Of a DNA stretch of 38,107 nt, positions 1-10,841 are shown piece after piece. The notes under the pieces are model-generated. The model made no database searches, had not been told where the DNA came from, and worked only from the letters and a program-made list of their open reading frames with translations. Positions within the stretch are counted from its first letter, which is position 1; every line of letters starts with the position of its first letter. The stretch lies in the NCBI GenBank assembly GCA_947451385.1, contig CANFYZ010000034.1, positions 1 to 38,107 of the forward strand, read 5' to 3'. The position numbers and the translations under genes were made by a program. The DNA comes from Comamonadaceae bacterium. Its GTDB lineage: Bacteria; Pseudomonadota; Gammaproteobacteria; Burkholderiales; Burkholderiaceae_C.

Positions 1-36
1 CAGCAGCAAAATATTGTCGTAATCAAAAATTTCCAT
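1..36 (-). CDS. guaC: GMP reductase, N-terminal fragment (cut by window edge)
   Basis: Reading the minus strand from the ATG at 36 gives MEIFDYDNILLL before the window ends. This matches the N-terminus I recall for the Bacillus-type GMP reductase (typically M-x-IFDYDN-x-LLLP), which converts GMP to IMP in purine salvage. Only 12 residues are visible, so no catalytic residue can be checked, and the call rests on this short match. No strong ribosome-binding site is visible before the ATG. Confidence 0.6.
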   Translation of the reverse strand, partial: MEIFDYDNILLL

Positions 37-104
37 GAGAACCAAGCTACAAAAAGGATCGTTGACAGGACGAACGAGCGCTTGGCTTGGCCGGTTTTTT
101 GACG

Positions 105-137
105 AAAAAAAACCGGGCGCAAGAATCTTGGGCCCGG
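105..137 (-). terminator. Rho-independent terminator of the MFS gene
   Basis: On the minus strand the stem CCGGGC (137-132) pairs with GCCCGG (118-113). An inner CAAGA/TCTTG pair lies inside it, and a run of eight T (112-105) follows. It lies 18 nt after the stop of the MFS gene. The overlapping plus-strand repeat CCGGTTTTTT/AAAAAACCGG (91-116) is partly a by-product of the T tract. Confidence 0.85.
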
Positions 138-155
138 TGTCTGATTGTACTCGTC

Positions 156-1382
156 TTAGCGGACAGGTTTGTGGGCCAGGATGAAAGTCAGTGAACCCAG
201 GGCCGAAAGCAAGGCCAAGAGGCTAAAACCGCCCCGGTAATGGCCCATCCAATCGGCCATCATGCCGGCAATCATGGGGCCCCCAATTTGCCCCAAGGCA
301 ATGATGGCGGCCGACAAACCCAAAATCATGCCAATCGCGTTGCGGCCGAAATAGTCGGCCCGAATGGCTTGCATGAACGGCCCGCGCAAACCCCAGGCGG
401 CACCGTGCAGCAGCGCAAAGCCCAGCAACATCGGCATGCCAGTGGCAAAAGTCAGGCACAGCAGCCCCAGGCCATGGGCCAGCATGCACAGGGCGGCGAC
501 TTTGCGTTTCTCAAATTGGTCCCCCAAGGCGGCGCCCAGCAGCACACCGCCCACTTGGCAACAGGTCATGACCAAAATCACCCAGCTGGCGGTGGAGACG
601 GAATAACCCAGCCCCTCTTTCATGTGGGTGATGGCATGCACATTCACGGCCGTGACCACCAGCAAAGCCAAGCCGTGGCCCACCGCCAGCAGCCAAAAGG
701 CCCGGGTGCGCAGCGCCTGGGCCACCGTGAAATCGGGTTCGGCCGCAGCAGCGGCTGAGTCCGGTGCGTGGTTGTCGGTCTGCGCCGGAGCGATGCCGTC
801 CACATGCAGGCCATGGTCTTGCGGGCGGCGCAAAATAAGGCGCGCCAAAGGCAGGCCGACCAGCAGCACAGTGAGTCCGGTGCCGACCGAGGTGGCGCGC
901 CAGCCCCAGGTTTCCATGCTCCACGCCATCACCGGCACCGCCAAACCGCCGGTGGCCAGGCCCAGGCTCATCAACGACAGGGCGCGGGCGCGAAATTTCT
1001 CAAACCAATGCACCAACGCCACCGACAGCGGGAAATAACCGCTCAAGCTGGCACCAATCGCCATCAAGATGGCGCTGGCGTAGAACACGCTGACACTTTG
1101 GACCTGGCTGAGCAACAACAATCCGGCACTGAACAGCACCATGCCCCAGCGGATCATCGACTGCGGGCCGACGCGGTCCATCACCCAGCCCAGCACCGGG
1201 CCAATGATGGCCGATTCCACCGACTGCAAGGCCGCTGCGCCTGACAGGGTGGTTTTGCTCCAGCCCATTTCTTCGGACAGGATGGCGATGTACAAGCCCA
1301 TGGCCTGGGTGAGAAAAGCGGCCAGCAAAAATTGAATGCCAAACGCCGCCCCCACCATGCGCCAACCGTAAAAAATCTTCAT
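156..1382 (-). CDS. MFS transporter, oxalate/formate antiporter-like group
   Basis: A 408-residue integral membrane protein with the length and about 12 hydrophobic segments expected of the major facilitator superfamily. It opens with FYGWRMV, typical of the oxalate/formate antiporter and monocarboxylate-transporter-like branch. A loop-2 motif, GWVMDRVG (about residues 65-72), follows TM2. A hydrophilic linker rich in Ala, His and Asp (about 185-220) separates the two six-helix halves. It probably moves a small organic anion, but the substrate cannot be read from sequence. The ATG at 1382 is used. The gene is monocistronic, with its own terminator downstream and the divergent uvrD gene upstream. 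Confidence 0.85.
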   Translation of the reverse strand: MKIFYGWRMVGAAFGIQFLLAAFLTQAMGLYIAILSEEMGWSKTTLSGAAALQSVESAIIGPVLGWVMDRVGPQSMIRWGMVLFSAGLLLLSQVQSVSVFYASAILMAIGASLSGYFPLSVALVHWFEKFRARALSLMSLGLATGGLAVPVMAWSMETWGWRATSVGTGLTVLLVGLPLARLILRRPQDHGLHVDGIAPAQTDNHAPDSAAAAAEPDFTVAQALRTRAFWLLAVGHGLALLVVTAVNVHAITHMKEGLGYSVSTASWVILVMTCCQVGGVLLGAALGDQFEKRKVAALCMLAHGLGLLCLTFATGMPMLLGFALLHGAAWGLRGPFMQAIRADYFGRNAIGMILGLSAAIIALGQIGGPMIAGMMADWMGHYRGGFSLLALLSALGSLTFILAHKPVR

Positions 1383-1515
1383 GCCGTCAGGGCCCGCAAA
1401 ACACAGACAAGACTAGGAGGCACAGGCGCGCACATGAAATTCCTTGGTGGGAGAGGGGACATCTTGGCACAGGCGCTGGCCACGCCATGTCGCTGACTCG
1501 ACCCGGTGCGATGTT

Positions 1516-1523
1516 TCTACAAT
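1516..1523 (+). promoter_or_regulatory. -10 box of uvrD, leaderless type
   Basis: TCTACAAT ends exactly 6 nt before the ATG at 1530. The start of transcription would therefore fall on or next to the start codon. No convincing -35 (TTGACA-like) is visible; CTGACT at 1493 is the nearest candidate, with a 19-nt spacer. Confidence 0.55.
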
Positions 1524-1529
1524 CACCCC

Positions 1530-3949
<2,420 letters not shown>

Positions 3950-3959
<10 letters not shown>

Positions 3960-3974
3960 GCCCGGCCTTTTTTT
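3950..3974 (+). terminator. Intrinsic terminator overlapping the uvrD stop codon
   Basis: GCCGG (3950-3954) pairs with CCGGC (3962-3966), and seven T follow (3968-3974). The uvrD TGA (3957-3959) lies in the loop, so translating ribosomes could affect hairpin folding. Only 18 nt separate the T tract from slyD. Confidence 0.7.
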
Positions 3975-3992
3975 GATTGCAGAAAGAACCCC

Positions 3993-4469
3993 ATGAAAAT
4001 TGGCAAAGACACGGTCGTCACCATGAGCTACAAAGTGGTCGACGCGCAAGGCAAAACCTTGGACCAATCGCAAGAGCCCACGGCGTACTTACACGGTGGC
4101 TACGACAACACCCTGCCCAAAATTGAAGAGGCGCTGGACGGCCAAGACGTGGGCTTTGCCACCACCTTGAAACTGGCCGCCGCCGATGCGTTTGGCGAGC
4201 GCGACGAGGGCTTGGTGCAGACCATTCCCAAGTCGGAATTTCCTCCGGGCGTGAAAGTGGGCGGGCAGTTGCGCGGCCGCGCCGAAGACGGGCGAGAGCA
4301 TGTCTTTACCGTGATGAAAATCAAAGGTGACAAGGTGCTGCTGGACGGCAATCACCCCTGGGCCGGTCAGGCGTTGAGCTTCAGCTTGAAAGTGCTGGAA
4401 GTGCGCGCGGCCTCAGCCGAAGAAGTGACGCACCGCCACGCGCACGGCGCGCACGGGCACCACCACTGA
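3993..4469 (+). CDS. slyD: SlyD-type FKBP peptidyl-prolyl isomerase and metallochaperone
   Basis: A 158-residue cytoplasmic FKBP-family proline isomerase and chaperone. The N-terminal half carries the SlyD signature GGYDNTLPKIEEAL (about 35-48). An insert-in-flap chaperone domain occupies about 70-120. The tail ends THRHAHGAHGHHH (146-158), seven His in 13 residues, as in SlyD proteins that bind Ni(II) and other metals. The tail is shorter and lacks the Cys residues of the E. coli tail. ATG 3993 follows a purine-rich stretch (AGAAAGAA) that could serve as ribosome-binding site. It lies close behind the uvrD terminator, so how it is transcribed is not clear. Confidence 0.93.
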   Translation: MKIGKDTVVTMSYKVVDAQGKTLDQSQEPTAYLHGGYDNTLPKIEEALDGQDVGFATTLKLAAADAFGERDEGLVQTIPKSEFPPGVKVGGQLRGRAEDGREHVFTVMKIKGDKVLLDGNHPWAGQALSFSLKVLEVRAASAEEVTHRHAHGAHGHHH

Positions 4470-4506
4470 GCCTCCCCCACGGAGTCACCACCCCTGCGCA
4501 TTGGGG

Positions 4507-5289
4507 TCAGGGCTGCTCGGCCTCTGGCGCGGTGTCAAAGCAGTCGCGCACGGTGAAGTAGACCGAGGTGAAAAACATCGCGGCCATCAACAGCGCCACC
4601 GGGGTCAACGCGGTTTCGGCCAGGCTTTGGTCGCCCAGCAGGCTGAGCACAAACAGCACCACCATGCCGGCGCTCAAAAACACGCCCAGCCAGGCCAGGG
4701 TGTAGACCATGAACGCGCCCAGGTTGCGCCAGCAGGCCACCAGGCTGAAAAACAGGCTTTTCACTGGTGGCACACCGTGCCAGTGGAGCAAGGCGGGGGC
4801 GTGCCAAAACATCATCGACAGCGGCAGGTACAAGGCCATGGCCAACCACATGGCATTTTGAAACGCGGGGTTGTTCACTTTCTCGGCGGTGATGGGCGCG
4901 CCCATCAGGTACACGCCCGCAAACAAGCCCCCGTCCAGCAGGGTGGAAATGCCCATCACGGCAATGAAACCCAGCGCATACAAACCGCCCAACACCAACA
5001 TGTCTTTGATACGGGCTTGGCCTTTGCGAAAGGCCACCAGCAAAATACCTGGCATGGGGAACTTGCCCTGTTCGGCCACGGCGGTGGCCGCCATCAGCCC
5101 CAAGGTCATGGCAGGCAACAGCACCAGTGCCAGCACATTGCCCACCACCGGCAGCATGGAGGCCAGGGAAACCCAGGCCATGAACAGAAAAAACAGGCCC
5201 GACATGGCCAGGGGCTGTTTCCAGAACGTGCGAATGCCCTGGCGCACCCAGATCCAGCCGGTGCGCGGGGGGACAATGTTCAGTTTCAT
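4507..5289 (-). CDS. BPSS1780-family integral membrane protein
   Basis: A 260-residue polytopic membrane protein with about six hydrophobic segments. The N-terminal stretch (MKLNIVPPRTGWIWVRQG) is what I recall of the BPSS1780 family, found in Burkholderiales and of unknown function. It lies 21 nt downstream of thrB on the same strand, so the two are probably co-transcribed, though no functional link to threonine synthesis is evident. It converges with slyD; the short gap holds only a weak repeat (ACCCC at 4490, GGGGT at 4503). Confidence 0.8.
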   Translation of the reverse strand: MKLNIVPPRTGWIWVRQGIRTFWKQPLAMSGLFFLFMAWVSLASMLPVVGNVLALVLLPAMTLGLMAATAVAEQGKFPMPGILLVAFRKGQARIKDMLVLGGLYALGFIAVMGISTLLDGGLFAGVYLMGAPITAEKVNNPAFQNAMWLAMALYLPLSMMFWHAPALLHWHGVPPVKSLFFSLVACWRNLGAFMVYTLAWLGVFLSAGMVVLFVLSLLGDQSLAETALTPVALLMAAMFFTSVYFTVRDCFDTAPEAEQP

Positions 5290-5310
5290 GCGGGGCTTTT
5301 CAGTCAGGGT

Positions 5311-6261
5311 TCAGAGCGTCAGGGGCTGGGCCACGCGGGCGCGCAGCACGCGTTCAAAGTGGCTCGGGTCGTGTGGCGTGAGCATGGAGGCCTCGCGCGG
5401 CAAGTGAAAGTCCCACAGACGCGAAGTCCAAAAGCGCAAGGCCCCGGCGCGCAACATGGCAGGCAGCAAGGTGCGCTCGGCTGCGCTCAAGGGGCGCACG
5501 ATTTGGTAAGCGCTCAGCATGGCCTGGGCGCGTTCTGCGTCATGCGCGCCCGTGGCCAGGTCGATGCACCAATCGTTCAGGCACACCGCCAAGTCGAACA
5601 ACCAGGTGTCCACGCCGGCGAAGTAAAAATCAAAAAAGCCGGTGAGTTGCTCGCCGTCAAACATCACGTTGTCGCGAAACAGATCGGCATGCACCGGGCC
5701 ACGGGGCAGGGCGCCGTAGGCGCTGCTGACGGCGATGTGGTTTTGGAACGCCAATTCACTGCGGATCAGGCTGGCTTGTTGCGTGGTGAGGTAAGGCAAT
5801 ACCACCGGCACGGTCTCGTTCCACCAAGGCAGGCTGCGCAAGTTGGGCTGGCTGCGTGGGTAGTCGGCGCCCGCCAGGTGCATGCGTGCCAGCATCTGGC
5901 CCACCGCGGCGCAATGCACGGCTTGGGGTTGGAGTTGGCTTTGGCCTGAGAGTTTGTTGACCACGGCGGCGGGTTTGCCACACACGGTGTGCAAGATGTC
6001 GCCGTCGGGATTGGCCGCTGGATCGGGGACCGAGATGCCGCGCTCGGCCAAATGCTTCATCAGGTACAGATAAAACGGCAGTTGTTCAAAGCCCAGGCGC
6101 TCGAACAGGGTCAGCACATACTCGCCTTGGTCGGTGCTGACAAAATAATTGGTGTTTTCGATGCCGCCCTCAATGCCCCGCAAGGCGGTGAGCTGGCCCA
6201 GGTTAAGGGCTTGCATCAGGTCGTTGGCCTGATCGGGGGAAACTTCGGTGAATACCGCCAT
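5311..6261 (-). CDS. thrB: Homoserine kinase, APH-fold type
   Basis: Phosphorylates homoserine for threonine synthesis. This is the aminoglycoside-phosphotransferase-fold ThrB of Pseudomonas and Burkholderiales, not the GHMP-kinase ThrB of E. coli. The protein is 316 residues, within the family range. Visible features are the N-terminal [16 protein letters not shown], the catalytic loop [12 protein letters not shown] (H191, D193, N198) and the metal-binding Asp in FFDFYFAG (D211). The ATG at 6261 is used. The open frame runs antisense through polA as far as 7602, but that extension has no similarity to the family. A TACAAT box lies 51 nt upstream. The BPSS1780 gene follows. Confidence 0.93.
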   Translation of the reverse strand: MAVFTEVSPDQANDLMQALNLGQLTALRGIEGGIENTNYFVSTDQGEYVLTLFERLGFEQLPFYLYLMKHLAERGISVPDPAANPDGDILHTVCGKPAAVVNKLSGQSQLQPQAVHCAAVGQMLARMHLAGADYPRSQPNLRSLPWWNETVPVVLPYLTTQQASLIRSELAFQNHIAVSSAYGALPRGPVHADLFRDNVMFDGEQLTGFFDFYFAGVDTWLFDLAVCLNDWCIDLATGAHDAERAQAMLSAYQIVRPLSAAERTLLPAMLRAGALRFWTSRLWDFHLPREASMLTPHDPSHFERVLRARVAQPLTL

Positions 6262-6312
6262 GGTTGCAATCAAAAAGCCCCTCGCGGGACCTGGACAGGG
6301 ATCAAAACTGAC

Positions 6313-6320
6313 ATTGTAGG
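6313..6320 (-). promoter_or_regulatory. -10 box of the thrB operon
   Basis: The minus strand reads CCTACAAT, 51 nt before the thrB ATG. No TTGACA-like -35 is seen; the adjacent upstream DNA is a GC-rich palindrome. Confidence 0.5.
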
Positions 6321-6334
6321 CGGGCCTGCCCGCC
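6319..6334. repeat. Perfect GC palindrome between thrB and polA
   Basis: GGCGGGC (6319-6325), CT, GCCCGCC (6328-6334). The 7-bp arms are perfect. It overlaps the upstream edge of the thrB -10 box and lies about 40 bp before the polA -10-like box. It may be an operator or a REP-like element. Confidence 0.6.
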
Positions 6335-6372
6335 CCCACGGACGGCAGGCTTTCATGCTCACGGGGGCCGTG

Positions 6373-6378
6373 CACAAT
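6373..6378 (+). promoter_or_regulatory. -10-like box of polA, leaderless type
   Basis: CACAAT ends 6 nt before the polA ATG (6385), the same spacing as at uvrD and murB. The six intervening bases are CGGGGG, too close to the ATG to act as a Shine-Dalgarno. Confidence 0.45.
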
Positions 6379-6384
6379 CGGGGG

Positions 6385-9198
6385 ATGAGCGAAAACACTT
6401 CTTCTAAAAAGACCTTGTTGCTGGTGGACGGCTCCAGCTACCTGTACCGCGCCTTTCATGCCATGCCCGATTTGCGCGCCGTGCCGGGCGACCCGAGCAG
6501 CCCGGCCACGGGCGCGATCCGCGGCATGATCAACATGATGGAGCGGCTGCGCAAGGATGTGCCTGCAGATTTTGCCGCCTGTGTGTTTGACGCCAAAGGT
6601 CCGACCTTTCGCGATGCGCTGTACCCCGCCTACAAACAAAACCGCAGTCCGATGCCCGACGACTTGCGGGCGCAAATCGAGCCAATCCATGCATTGGTGC
6701 GGCTGATGGGCTGGACGGTGCTGGACGTGCCCGGCGTCGAGGCCGACGACGTGATCGCCACCCTGGCCCATGTGGCGGCTCAGCAAGGGGTGCAAGTGAC
6801 GGTCTCCAGCGGCGACAAGGATTTGAGCCAGTTGGTTAACGAGCACATCACCATCATCGACACGATGAATGGCAAAAAGCGCGATGTGGCCGGCGTGACC
6901 GCCGAGTTTGGCGTGCCGCCTGCACTGATGATCGACTACCAGACCTTGGTCGGCGACACCGTGGACAACGTGCCTGGCGTGAACAAAGTCGGCCCCAAGA
7001 CGGCGGCCAAATGGTTGCTGGAATACGGCAGCTTGGACGCGCTGATGGCACGCGCCGACGAAATCAAAGGCGTGGCCGGGGAGAACCTGCGCCAGGCCAA
7101 AGACTGGCTGCCCACCGGGCGCAGCTTGGTGACCATGAAAACCGATTGCGATTTGAGCGCCTGGGTGCCCCAGTTGCCCGCGCTGACGGACCTGCATTTC
7201 CACCCGCCGCAAGAAGCGCCGCTGCTCGCCTTTTATGAGCAATACGGCTTCAAAGGTTTGGTGCGCGCCCGGGGCCCTGGCGCTGCAGAGGGCGAAGCGT
7301 CGGCGCCCGTGGCCCAGAGCGCCACCCCCCGTCCTGCGCACTCGCCCCAAGAAGACTTGTTTGCCGATGCGCCAGCGGTCAGTGCCGTGGTCGGCGAGCA
7401 GCGTTACGACACCGTGACCACCTGGGCGCAACTGGACGATTGGCTGGTGCGCCTGCAGGCCGCAGAGTGCGTGGCGCTGGACACCGAAACCACCTCGCTG
7501 GACGCGATGAAGGCCGAGTTGGTTGGCATCAGCCTGAGCGTGAAGCCGGGGGAGGCCGCCTATATTCCGCTGGCCCACAGCGGACCGGACGCGCCAGTGC
7601 AATTGCCTCTGGCCGAGGTGCTGGAGCGGCTGCGGCCCTGGTTAGAGGACGAAACCCGCGGGAAGCTGGGGCAAAACATCAAATACGACCGCCATGTGCT
7701 GGCGAACCACGGCATCGAGGTGCGCGGCTATGTGCACGACACCATGCTGCAAAGCTATGTGCTGGAAGTGCACAAACCGCATGGCCTGAGCAGCCTGGCC
7801 TTGCGCCACTTGGGACGCACCGGTTTGACTTACGAAGACCTGTGCGGCAAGGGCGTTCACCAAATTCCGTTCGCCCAAGTGGACGTGGCGCGCGCGGCGC
7901 AGTACGCCTGCGAGGACGCCGACCAGACCCTGGACGTGCACCTGGCGCTGTGGCCGCGCATTGCGCAAGATGCCAAATTGCGCGCGGTGTACGAGTTGGA
8001 AGTCGCCACCAGCGAAGCCTTGTTTCGCATTGAACGCAACGGCGTGCTGATCGATGCGCCCACCTTGGCCGCACAAAGTGCGGCCTTGGGCCAGCGCATT
8101 GTGCAACTCGAAACCGAAGCCTATGAGATTGCGGGACAGCCTTTCAACCTGGCCAGCCCGAAACAACTGGGCGAAATTTTCTTTGACAAACTGGGCTTGC
8201 CGGTCATCAAGAAAACCGCCACTGGCGCGCGCAGCACCGACGAAGAGGTGCTGGAAAAATTGGCCGAAGACTACCCGCTGCCTGCGCGCATTTTGGCGCA
8301 CCGCAGCCTGTCCAAACTCAAAGGCACGTACACCGACAAGCTGGCGCAAATGGCCCTGCCGCGCACCGGGCGCGTGCACACCAACTACGCGCAAGCGGTG
8401 GCGGTGACCGGCCGCTTGTCGAGCAACGACCCCAACCTGCAAAACATCCCGATCCGCACCGCCGAGGGCCGCAAAGTGCGCGAAGCCTTTGTGGCCGCAC
8501 CCGGCTGTGTGATCGCCAGCGCCGATTACAGCCAGATCGAGCTGCGCATCATGGCCCACCTCAGTCATGACGCGGCTTTGCTGCGGGCCTTTCATGAAGG
8601 TCAAGACGTGCACAAAGCCACCGCCGCCGAAGTCTTTGGCGTGGCGCTGGACCAGGTCTCGAGCGAGCAACGCCGTTATGCCAAGACCATCAACTTTGGT
8701 TTGATTTACGGCATGAGCGCATTCGGTTTGGCCAAATCGCTGGGCATTGACAACACGGCCGCAAAAAATTACATCACCCGCTATTTCGAACGCTTTGCGG
8801 GTGTGAAAAAGTACATGGACGACACCCGCCAACAAGCCAAGACGCAGGGTTATGTGGAAACGGTGATGGGACGGCGCCTGTATTTGCCCGAGATCAATTC
8901 ACCCAACGGCCCGCGCCGCGCAGGGGCCGAGCGCGCGGCGATCAACGCGCCGATGCAGGGCACCGCGGCCGACTTGATCAAGCTGAGCATGGTAGCGGTG
9001 CAAAAAGCGCTGGACGCGCAACACCGCCAAACCCGCGTGATCATGCAAGTACACGATGAACTGGTGTTCGAAGTGCCCGAGGCCGAAGTGGACTGGTTGA
9101 AGCTGGAAATTCCGCGCCTGATGGCCGGTGTGGCCACGCTGGAGGTGCCTCTGCTGGCCGAAGTGGGCGTGGGAGCCAACTGGGATCAGGCGCACTGA
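6385..9198 (+). CDS. polA: DNA polymerase I
   Basis: A 937-residue three-domain DNA polymerase I for Okazaki fragment processing and repair synthesis. The N-terminal 5'-3' nuclease starts at [18 protein letters not shown] and includes [10 protein letters not shown] and [11 protein letters not shown]. The 3'-5' proofreading domain appears intact: VALDTETTS (D366, E368), GQNIKYD and the late Asp in [11 protein letters not shown]. Polymerase motifs are A ([11 protein letters not shown]714), the O-helix ([19 protein letters not shown]) and C ([10 protein letters not shown]891). The ATG at 6385 begins [10 protein letters not shown]. The reading frame is open further upstream but crosses the divergent thrB promoter region and lacks similarity. 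The gene is monocistronic and convergent with the next gene. Confidence 0.97.
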   Translation: MSENTSSKKTLLLVDGSSYLYRAFHAMPDLRAVPGDPSSPATGAIRGMINMMERLRKDVPADFAACVFDAKGPTFRDALYPAYKQNRSPMPDDLRAQIEPIHALVRLMGWTVLDVPGVEADDVIATLAHVAAQQGVQVTVSSGDKDLSQLVNEHITIIDTMNGKKRDVAGVTAEFGVPPALMIDYQTLVGDTVDNVPGVNKVGPKTAAKWLLEYGSLDALMARADEIKGVAGENLRQAKDWLPTGRSLVTMKTDCDLSAWVPQLPALTDLHFHPPQEAPLLAFYEQYGFKGLVRARGPGAAEGEASAPVAQSATPRPAHSPQEDLFADAPAVSAVVGEQRYDTVTTWAQLDDWLVRLQAAECVALDTETTSLDAMKAELVGISLSVKPGEAAYIPLAHSGPDAPVQLPLAEVLERLRPWLEDETRGKLGQNIKYDRHVLANHGIEVRGYVHDTMLQSYVLEVHKPHGLSSLALRHLGRTGLTYEDLCGKGVHQIPFAQVDVARAAQYACEDADQTLDVHLALWPRIAQDAKLRAVYELEVATSEALFRIERNGVLIDAPTLAAQSAALGQRIVQLETEAYEIAGQPFNLASPKQLGEIFFDKLGLPVIKKTATGARSTDEEVLEKLAEDYPLPARILAHRSLSKLKGTYTDKLAQMALPRTGRVHTNYAQAVAVTGRLSSNDPNLQNIPIRTAEGRKVREAFVAAPGCVIASADYSQIELRIMAHLSHDAALLRAFHEGQDVHKATAAEVFGVALDQVSSEQRRYAKTINFGLIYGMSAFGLAKSLGIDNTAAKNYITRYFERFAGVKKYMDDTRQQAKTQGYVETVMGRRLYLPEINSPNGPRRAGAERAAINAPMQGTAADLIKLSMVAVQKALDAQHRQTRVIMQVHDELVFEVPEAEVDWLKLEIPRLMAGVATLEVPLLAEVGVGANWDQAH

Positions 9199-9223
9199 GC
9201 GCCCTTCCGTGAAGGCTGGCGCT
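9198..9223 (+). terminator. Hairpin after polA, possible terminator
   Basis: AGCGC-CCTTC (9198-9207), loop CGT, GAAGG (9211-9215), a 3-nt bulge, then GCGCT (9219-9223). A stable stem begins at the last base of the polA stop codon, but no T run follows, so intrinsic termination is uncertain. Confidence 0.35.
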
Positions 9224-9234
9224 GTCTCAGCGAG

Positions 9235-9675
9235 TCAGTAAGGCACGATCTGCCAGGCCGATGGGCACTGGTTCACGTTAGGGTAGTACTGCTGGTAAGG
9301 CTGGCAGTAGTAGCGCACCCGCGAAGGGTCGGTGATGACCGGTGGCTGCGAATACACCACGGGCGGAGGCTGGACCACCACAGGGGCGGGTGGCAGGGTG
9401 GCGTAAATCGCCCCACCCAACAGGGCGGCGCCCAACAAGGGTGCGACCCAACCGCCATGCCCACCGCCATGCCTGTAACCGCCACCGTGGCCTCCGTGGT
9501 GGCCAAAGCCTCCACCGCCCCCACCCCAAGCCCCATGCGCCGCAACGGTGGGCTGCGCAAAGGCGCTGGGTCCGCCCAGACCTCGGCCCCAGGGCGCGGC
9601 CTGGGCAGCGCCCGTGGCGCTTGCCAGGGCGCTGAACAAAGTCAATGCCAACCAACCGTGACGCAGGGAGTTCAT
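9235..9675 (-). CDS. Secreted Gly/His-rich hypothetical protein
   Basis: A 146-residue protein with a clear Sec signal peptide (about residues 1-27, ending AQAAP). A low-complexity Gly/His segment follows (about 48-75, GGGGGGFGHHGGHGGGYRHGGG). Next come a hydrophobic stretch (LLGAALLGGAIYATL), a Pro/Val-rich linker and a C-terminal module with two Cys (YYCQPYQQYYPNVNQCPSAW). The C-terminal module resembles short Tyr-rich Cys-pair tails of small proteobacterial envelope proteins. The His-rich run could bind metal, and a His-rich ZIP transporter lies nearby, but no function is established. Confidence 0.75.
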   Translation of the reverse strand: MNSLRHGWLALTLFSALASATGAAQAAPWGRGLGGPSAFAQPTVAAHGAWGGGGGGFGHHGGHGGGYRHGGGHGGWVAPLLGAALLGGAIYATLPPAPVVVQPPPVVYSQPPVITDPSRVRYYCQPYQQYYPNVNQCPSAWQIVPY

Positions 9676-9908
9676 GGTGCGAACCTTTCAATTCAACCGC
9701 TGATGGCACAGGCCATCAGCTGCTATCCCTAACGGCCCAGACCAGACGGCGGATGACAAGGCCTTGGTACCGTGTAACCAGTTGTAAGCAGATGCCGGGT
9801 CCCTTCAAGGGGCTTTGCGCTCTGGCCAGATAATCACCCTGGTCCGCAAAGTCAGGTTTTGGCCTGGCCATCTGCATCTCATTTCAAACTCCCATCCCGA
9901 AGGCAAAC
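9676..9908. other. Intergenic region of 233 bp between divergent genes
   Basis: I see no gene here. It holds a perfect 9-bp hairpin, GCTGATGGC (9699-9707)/GCCATCAGC (9712-9720), in the presumed 5' leader of the minus-strand secreted-protein gene. A GATAAT box at 9829-9834 may serve the plus-strand hydrolase, though its -35 is poor (TTCAAG at 9804, 19-nt spacer). Confidence 0.5.
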
Positions 9909-10808
9909 ATGAACGATTTTCAAAGCGACACCCAAGGCCTGCTGCACGTGACGCAGGAAACTTTGCAACACCATGTCGGCAGCACACGCCGCACGGCCCT
10001 GCAAGCGGCATTGGGCGTCGGCTATGCCGCTGCCGCGCTGCCCATCATGGCGCAAACCGCCATTAAAACTTCGTCCCAAGGTTTGGTCAGTGGTGAAGTG
10101 ACGGTGGATGTGAACGGTTTCAAGATGCCGGCTTTCCGCTCTGCCCCCGAAGGAGCCGGGCCTTGGCCTGTGGTCTTGGTGATTTCTGAAATTTTTGGTG
10201 TCCATGAGTACATTGCCGATGTGACCCGGCGTTTGGCGCGCATGGGTTACTTGGCGATTGCCCCCGAGTTGTTTGTACGCCAAGGCGACCCGTCAGCGTA
10301 TGGTGAGATCGCCAAATTGCAAGCCGAGGTGATTGGCAAGGTGCCGGATGCCCAAGTCATGGGCGATCTGGATGCCACCGTGGCCTGGGCCGAGCAGCAC
10401 GGTGGAGACACAAAGCGTTTGGCCATCACCGGCTTTTGCTGGGGCGGGCGCATCACCTGGTTGTATGCCGCGCACCAACCCAAGATCAAGGCGGGGATCG
10501 CTTGGTATGGTCGCTTGCAGGGGCAAAGCAACGCCGTGACACCGCGCCACCCGGTGGAGTTGGTCGGCCAGTTGAAGGCTCCGGTGCTGGGTTTGTATGG
10601 CGCTGCGGACACCGGCATTTCGGTCGAGTCGGTCGCTACAATGCAGCAGGCTTTGACCCAAGGTTCTGCAGCGGCCAAAGCGTCCAGCTTCACCGTCTAC
10701 CCTGACGCGCCACACGCTTTCCATGCCGACTACCGCCCCAGTTACCGCGAAGCGGCCGCGCAGGACGGCTGGTCGCGTTTGCAGGCCTGGTTGAAAAAGT
10801 ACCTCTGA
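9909..10808 (+). CDS. Dienelactone hydrolase family protein, exported
   Basis: A 299-residue alpha/beta hydrolase of the dienelactone hydrolase family. The nucleophile is Cys in GFCWGG (C177), with D234 (GAADTG) and H269 (DAPHAFHAD) completing the triad. This is the Cys-type triad of carboxymethylenebutenolidase. An N-terminal extension of about 25 residues precedes STRRTALQAALGVGYAAAAL, which looks like a twin-arginine or Sec export signal ending near MAQT. The start is ATG 9909, preceded by GAAGG. Whether the substrate is a dienelactone is unknown; many family members act on other esters or lactones. The ZIP gene follows 33 nt later and may be co-transcribed. Confidence 0.88.
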   Translation: MNDFQSDTQGLLHVTQETLQHHVGSTRRTALQAALGVGYAAAALPIMAQTAIKTSSQGLVSGEVTVDVNGFKMPAFRSAPEGAGPWPVVLVISEIFGVHEYIADVTRRLARMGYLAIAPELFVRQGDPSAYGEIAKLQAEVIGKVPDAQVMGDLDATVAWAEQHGGDTKRLAITGFCWGGRITWLYAAHQPKIKAGIAWYGRLQGQSNAVTPRHPVELVGQLKAPVLGLYGAADTGISVESVATMQQALTQGSAAAKASSFTVYPDAPHAFHADYRPSYREAAAQDGWSRLQAWLKKYL

Positions 10809-10841
10809 CCCACCGACGTCCGCAAAGGCAATTCGCAGCGC

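Noticed and set aside
1506..1529. GTG start at 1506 for uvrD
   Set aside because: The eight extra codons would cover the TCTACAAT box and are not expected in the family.
4501..5949. Plus-strand frame of 482 codons rich in Gln, His and Gly
   Set aside because: It is the complement of the BPSS1780 and thrB genes; composition is that of an antisense frame in GC-rich DNA.
5989..6384. Upstream extension of polA by 132 codons
   Set aside because: It runs antisense through thrB and its promoter and has no polymerase similarity; [16 protein letters not shown] is the natural start.
5311..7602. Extension of the thrB frame to a 763-residue protein
   Set aside because: Residues before [10 protein letters not shown] are antisense to polA and low-complexity; the family start is at 6261.
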